In this document: positions 47,029 to 49,427 of the stretch, piece after piece
How positions within the stretch are numbered: position 1 is the first letter of the stretch
Layout: each line of letters begins with the position of its first letter
Origin: Actinomycetota bacterium
GTDB taxonomy: Bacteria > Actinomycetota > Actinomycetes > Nanopelagicales > Nanopelagicaceae
DNA: 49,427 bases
Assembly: GCA_009698815.1 (NCBI GenBank)
Contig: WLPJ01000009.1
Coordinates: forward strand, 1-49,427
Direction of reading: 5' to 3'
The notes under the pieces: generated by a model
What the model was told of the DNA's origin: nothing
Seen by the model: only the letters and a program-made list of their open reading frames with translations
The model's database searches: none
Program-made: the position numbers and the translations under genes

Positions 47029-47823
47029 TTAACGAACTGGGGTAAGCGCTTGGTCTTTCTTATCAACTGTCATCGCACCAGTCATGATTGCAACAACATC
47101 GTTCATTGTGTGAGTCTTTGGAGTAACGACTGCAGCGCGCTTTCCGAGGCGTTGAATCTGAATACGATCTGCAACTTCAAAGACCTGAGGCATGTTGTGT
47201 GAAATCAAGATAACTGGCATACCGCGATCACGAAGTGACTCAATTAACTTAAGCACCTGACGTGATTCGCGAACACCAAGTGCCGCAGTTGGTTCATCCA
47301 GAATAATTAACTTCTGGCCAAATGCTGCAGCGCGCGCAACAGCAACTGCCTGGCGCTGTCCACCTGAAAGAGTTTCCACTGCCTGTGAAATGTTTTGGAT
47401 AGTTCCGATACCAAGTGCTGCAATATGATCTTTAGCCCCTTTACGCATTCCAGAGCTATCGAGCATGCGCAAAACTGATCCAAGCGGACCCTTCTTACGT
47501 ATTTCGCGACCTAAGTAAAGATTTGATGCGATATCCAAAGCTGGTGCAACAGCAAGTGTCTGATACACAGTTTCGATACCGGCATGGCGACCATCTTGTG
47601 GACGTTTAAATGAAACGGTAACTCCATCCAAAATAATCTGTCCTTCATCAGGAACTTCAGCACCTGATAAACATTTGATCAGAGTTGATTTGCCCGCACC
47701 GTTATCGCCAACAACAGCAAGAACTTCACCGGGAAAGAGTTCCAGATCTGAGCCGTCGAGTGCAACAACGCGACCATAGTTCTTAGTTACTCCAACAGCT
47801 TGCAGGATAGGGGCTTTACTCAT
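47029..47823 (-). CDS. Sugar ABC importer ATP-binding protein (FrcA-like, CUT2)
   Basis: Energises sugar uptake. At 264 residues it has one ABC domain, unlike the double-domain RbsA/XylG type, and resembles FrcA of fructose import. Walker A GDNGAGKST (39-47), signature ETLSGGQRQAVAVAR, Walker B LIILDEPTAALG and the switch His in LISHNMPQVFEVADRI are intact. ATG 47823 overlaps the permease stop (ATGA) and has AAAGG seven bases upstream, so I reject the longer frame. Cotranscribed with the permease and GMC gene. Confidence 0.9.
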   Translation of the reverse strand: MSKAPILQAVGVTKNYGRVVALDGSDLELFPGEVLAVVGDNGAGKSTLIKCLSGAEVPDEGQIILDGVTVSFKRPQDGRHAGIETVYQTLAVAPALDIASNLYLGREIRKKGPLGSVLRMLDSSGMRKGAKDHIAALGIGTIQNISQAVETLSGGQRQAVAVARAAAFGQKLIILDEPTAALGVRESRQVLKLIESLRDRGMPVILISHNMPQVFEVADRIQIQRLGKRAAVVTPKTHTMNDVVAIMTGAMTVDKKDQALTPVR

Positions 47824-48863
47824 TTGCGTGCCTTTCTGATCCATTGGTCAACAGAGACTGCGAAGATAATTAGAAGCCCAATTGCAAGGAGCTGGTAGTA
47901 AAGATCTACGCCAGCAAGAGTTAGACCGTTACGGAAAACACCCACGATGATCGCACCGATTAGTGAACCAAAGATGGTGCCGCGGCCACCGAATAGTGAT
48001 GTACCGCCGATAACCACCGCAGTGATGGAATCTAGGTTTAGATCGCTGCCGGTATTTGGGCTAGCCACAGTCACGCGGCCGATCACGATCCAAGCAGAGA
48101 GTGCGAAGATCAAACCAGCAACCACATAAACACTCATAAGGACGCGGTTAACTGAGATACCAGCAAGGCGCGCTGCATCGATATCGTCACCAACTGCGTA
48201 AACGTGGCGACCCCAACCGGTATAGCGAAGTATGAAAGCTAAGACCGAGTACATCGCAATCATGAATATAACACCTGTTGTAATTCGGAAAGGCCCAATA
48301 TTTACATAATGGCCAAGTGTTAGTAGGAATGGATCCATCTCAATTGAAGGAACGGTTCCTTTTGTCAAAGTAAGAGTTAAAGCAACGAATACATTGTAAG
48401 TACCCAAGGTAACGATAAATGGGGGCAACTTAACTTTGGTAACCAAGAAGCCGTTAATTGCGCCACCGAGCATGCCGACAAGAAGTCCAGCCGGGAAGGC
48501 AAGCCAGATAGCCCAGCCAACTGGATGGCCCTCGCCAGGACTTCCTTGAACTAACTTCGCCATAGTCATTGAAGCAAAGACTGCGATAGCGCCACAAGAA
48601 AGGTCGATACCTGCAGTCAAGATGATCAAAGTCTGTCCGGCTGCAACTGCTCCAACGATCGCAACTTGCTGCAAGATAAGTGAGAAGTTTGAAGGTGTTA
48701 AGAAGTTTTCATTGAAAAAACTAAAGATAATTGATGCAAAGAGAAGTACGAAGGCGGAACTAAGCCACGGGTATTTGTGGAGAGTAGCCTGGATTTTCTG
48801 GCTTAGTGACGCGCGGTCGTGGAACTCCGACGCTGCATCGTATGTGGCCGTATCTTGACTCAC
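47820..48863 (-). CDS. Sugar ABC importer permease (FrcC/RbsC-like, CUT2)
   Basis: Membrane channel of the importer, 347 residues and about nine to ten membrane segments. Typical CUT2 stretches: AAGQTLIILTAGIDLSCGAIAVFASM, FIVTLGTYNVFVALTL, YAVGDDIDAARLAGI (ATPase contact loop) and AVVIGGTSLFGGRGTI. GTG 48863 is chosen since AAAGGA stands six bases before it; a TTG five codons upstream would lie inside that site. The gene follows a strong hairpin after the binding-protein gene, so it is probably expressed at a lower level than that protein. Confidence 0.9.
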   Translation of the reverse strand: MSQDTATYDAASEFHDRASLSQKIQATLHKYPWLSSAFVLLFASIIFSFFNENFLTPSNFSLILQQVAIVGAVAAGQTLIILTAGIDLSCGAIAVFASMTMAKLVQGSPGEGHPVGWAIWLAFPAGLLVGMLGGAINGFLVTKVKLPPFIVTLGTYNVFVALTLTLTKGTVPSIEMDPFLLTLGHYVNIGPFRITTGVIFMIAMYSVLAFILRYTGWGRHVYAVGDDIDAARLAGISVNRVLMSVYVVAGLIFALSAWIVIGRVTVASPNTGSDLNLDSITAVVIGGTSLFGGRGTIFGSLIGAIIVGVFRNGLTLAGVDLYYQLLAIGLLIIFAVSVDQWIRKARK

Positions 48864-48946
48864 TTGTGATCCTTTCAAAGTTGCGAACTTTCAATTTTAT
48901 AATTTGCTAAACATAGTGGTAATTCAAATTCTTATCGGTATTTGTT

Positions 48947-48980
48947 AAAGAGGGCGACTGCCGAAGCAGCCGCCCTCTTT
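48947..48980 (-). terminator. Strong hairpin with UUCG loop between binding-protein and permease genes
   Basis: On the minus strand: ten-base arms (AAAGAGGGCG/CGCCCTCTTT), one mismatch, four more pairs (CTGC/GCAG) and a TTCG loop closed by C-G. No long T-run follows in this direction. A partial terminator or mRNA 3'-end stabiliser is the usual role of such a hairpin at this place. Confidence 0.75.
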
Positions 48981-49016
48981 ATACGCACTCTTTAGTTATT
49001 AACTAAAGGCTTGGGA

Positions 49017-49427
49017 TTAACCCCAGGCGTTTGCTAGACCGTATTCAGTTGACTCTGATGGAACACCCTCTTGTGGGTCATCAGTGATCAACTTGACACC
49101 TGTATTGAAGAAGTCAAGGCCTTCTGAGTTAGCAGGCTTTGTACCGTTCTTTACGATGTCATAGATTGCTTGTACGCCAAGGTCAGCCATCAACAATGGG
49201 TACTGCTGTGAAGTTGCATTGATGCAACCTGACTTAACGGCACCGATACCGGCTCCGCCACCGTCAACTGAAACCATTGCATCGATCTTTACGCCGGCAG
49301 CAGCTGCTGCAGCACAAGCACCGATTGCTGTTGGCTCGTTGATTGTGTAAACAACGTTGATCTTCTTGTTCTTAGCAAGAAGCTTCTCAAGACCTGTACG
49401 GCCGCCTTCTTCGTTAGCACCTGTTGC
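49017..49427 (-). CDS. Sugar ABC importer substrate-binding protein (5' part outside window)
   Basis: Captures the sugar outside the cell and delivers it to the permease. Only the last 136 codons are here; the frame is open to the window edge. Visible: GGRTGLEKLLAKNKKINVVYTINEPTAIGACAAA and MVSVDGGGAGIGAVKSGCINATSQQYPLLMADLGVQAIYD, the C-terminal part of a type 1 periplasmic-binding fold like RbsB/FrcB. QQYPLLMA and GVKLITDDP near the end are like the fructose-binding group. It is the first gene of the importer operon and is followed by the UUCG hairpin. The transported compound is unknown. Confidence 0.88.
   Translation of the reverse strand, partial: ATGANEEGGRTGLEKLLAKNKKINVVYTINEPTAIGACAAAAAAGVKIDAMVSVDGGGAGIGAVKSGCINATSQQYPLLMADLGVQAIYDIVKNGTKPANSEGLDFFNTGVKLITDDPQEGVPSESTEYGLANAWG

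Noticed and set aside
47824-47844. Upstream start for the importer ATPase
   Set aside because: ATG 47823 has AAAGG and couples to the permease stop; the longer start adds seven residues inside the permease gene.

Overview
The window reads as a compact actinobacterial chromosome, most likely a freshwater acI-type organism (Nanopelagicales, the Planktophila/Nanopelagicus group). I infer this from several things: the rpsF-ssb-rpsR-rplI-dnaB order, the crgA / trpG / pknB-pstP neighbourhood, a mycobacterial Sdh1-like succinate dehydrogenase with one membrane subunit, a bifunctional-type dCTP deaminase, very short intergenic gaps, and base composition visibly lower in G+C than classical Actinobacteria. 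The genus is inference; no 16S gene is present.

Bases 1-20.5 kb are mostly core genes. They run as follows: ribosomal and replication genes (rpsF partial, ssb, rpsR, rplI, dnaB, with a cluster of DnaA-box-like 9-mers in front of dnaB); an EamA transporter and an acyl-CoA dehydrogenase; dcd; lemA-htpX; crgA; trpG; a pared-down pknB-pstP signalling pair; a glycerophosphodiesterase; pheA-serS-HAD; tRNA-Ser(UGA); sdhCAB; a crcB pair; and a vapBC toxin-antitoxin pair with a palindromic operator.

Bases 20.5-31.7 kb are carbon metabolism. After a divergent aminopeptidase P comes a four-gene set (split transketolase, FGGY kinase, xylose-isomerase-like TIM barrel) whose enzyme classes match a transketolase route for a branched or unusual pentose such as D-apiose. 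After tRNA-Ser(GCU) comes a second set (DapA-type aldolase, two SDRs, fuconolactonase-type amidohydrolase) that looks like most of a non-phosphorylating deoxy-sugar pathway. An orphan Phd-type antitoxin and fprA follow.

Bases 31.7-37.0 kb are a 5.2-kb genomic island in tRNA-Arg(ACG), bounded by a perfect 43-bp direct repeat of the tRNA 3' half. It carries a truncated tyrosine integrase and two large secreted or surface proteins, one with duplicated domains and long Thr-Pro linkers.

Bases 37.0-49.4 kb are catabolic. They hold a class V aminotransferase-like protein, a choline-kinase-fold phosphotransferase divergent from a dimethylglycine/sarcosine dehydrogenase-type flavoprotein with an ABM-domain partner, an SDR, and then a cyclitol/sugar oxidation group (Gfo/Idh/MocA, IolE-like TIM barrel, AroE-like dehydrogenase with an atypical substrate motif, GMC oxidoreductase). 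That group ends in a sugar ABC importer of the Frc/CUT2 type whose binding-protein gene runs off the window.

A signal not tied to one gene runs through the window: many transcription units show a TANNNT hexamer exactly six bases before the start codon and no Shine-Dalgarno sequence. This is the pattern expected of leaderless mRNAs, and it decides several start codons. In one place two such promoters face away from each other and share their TA dinucleotide.
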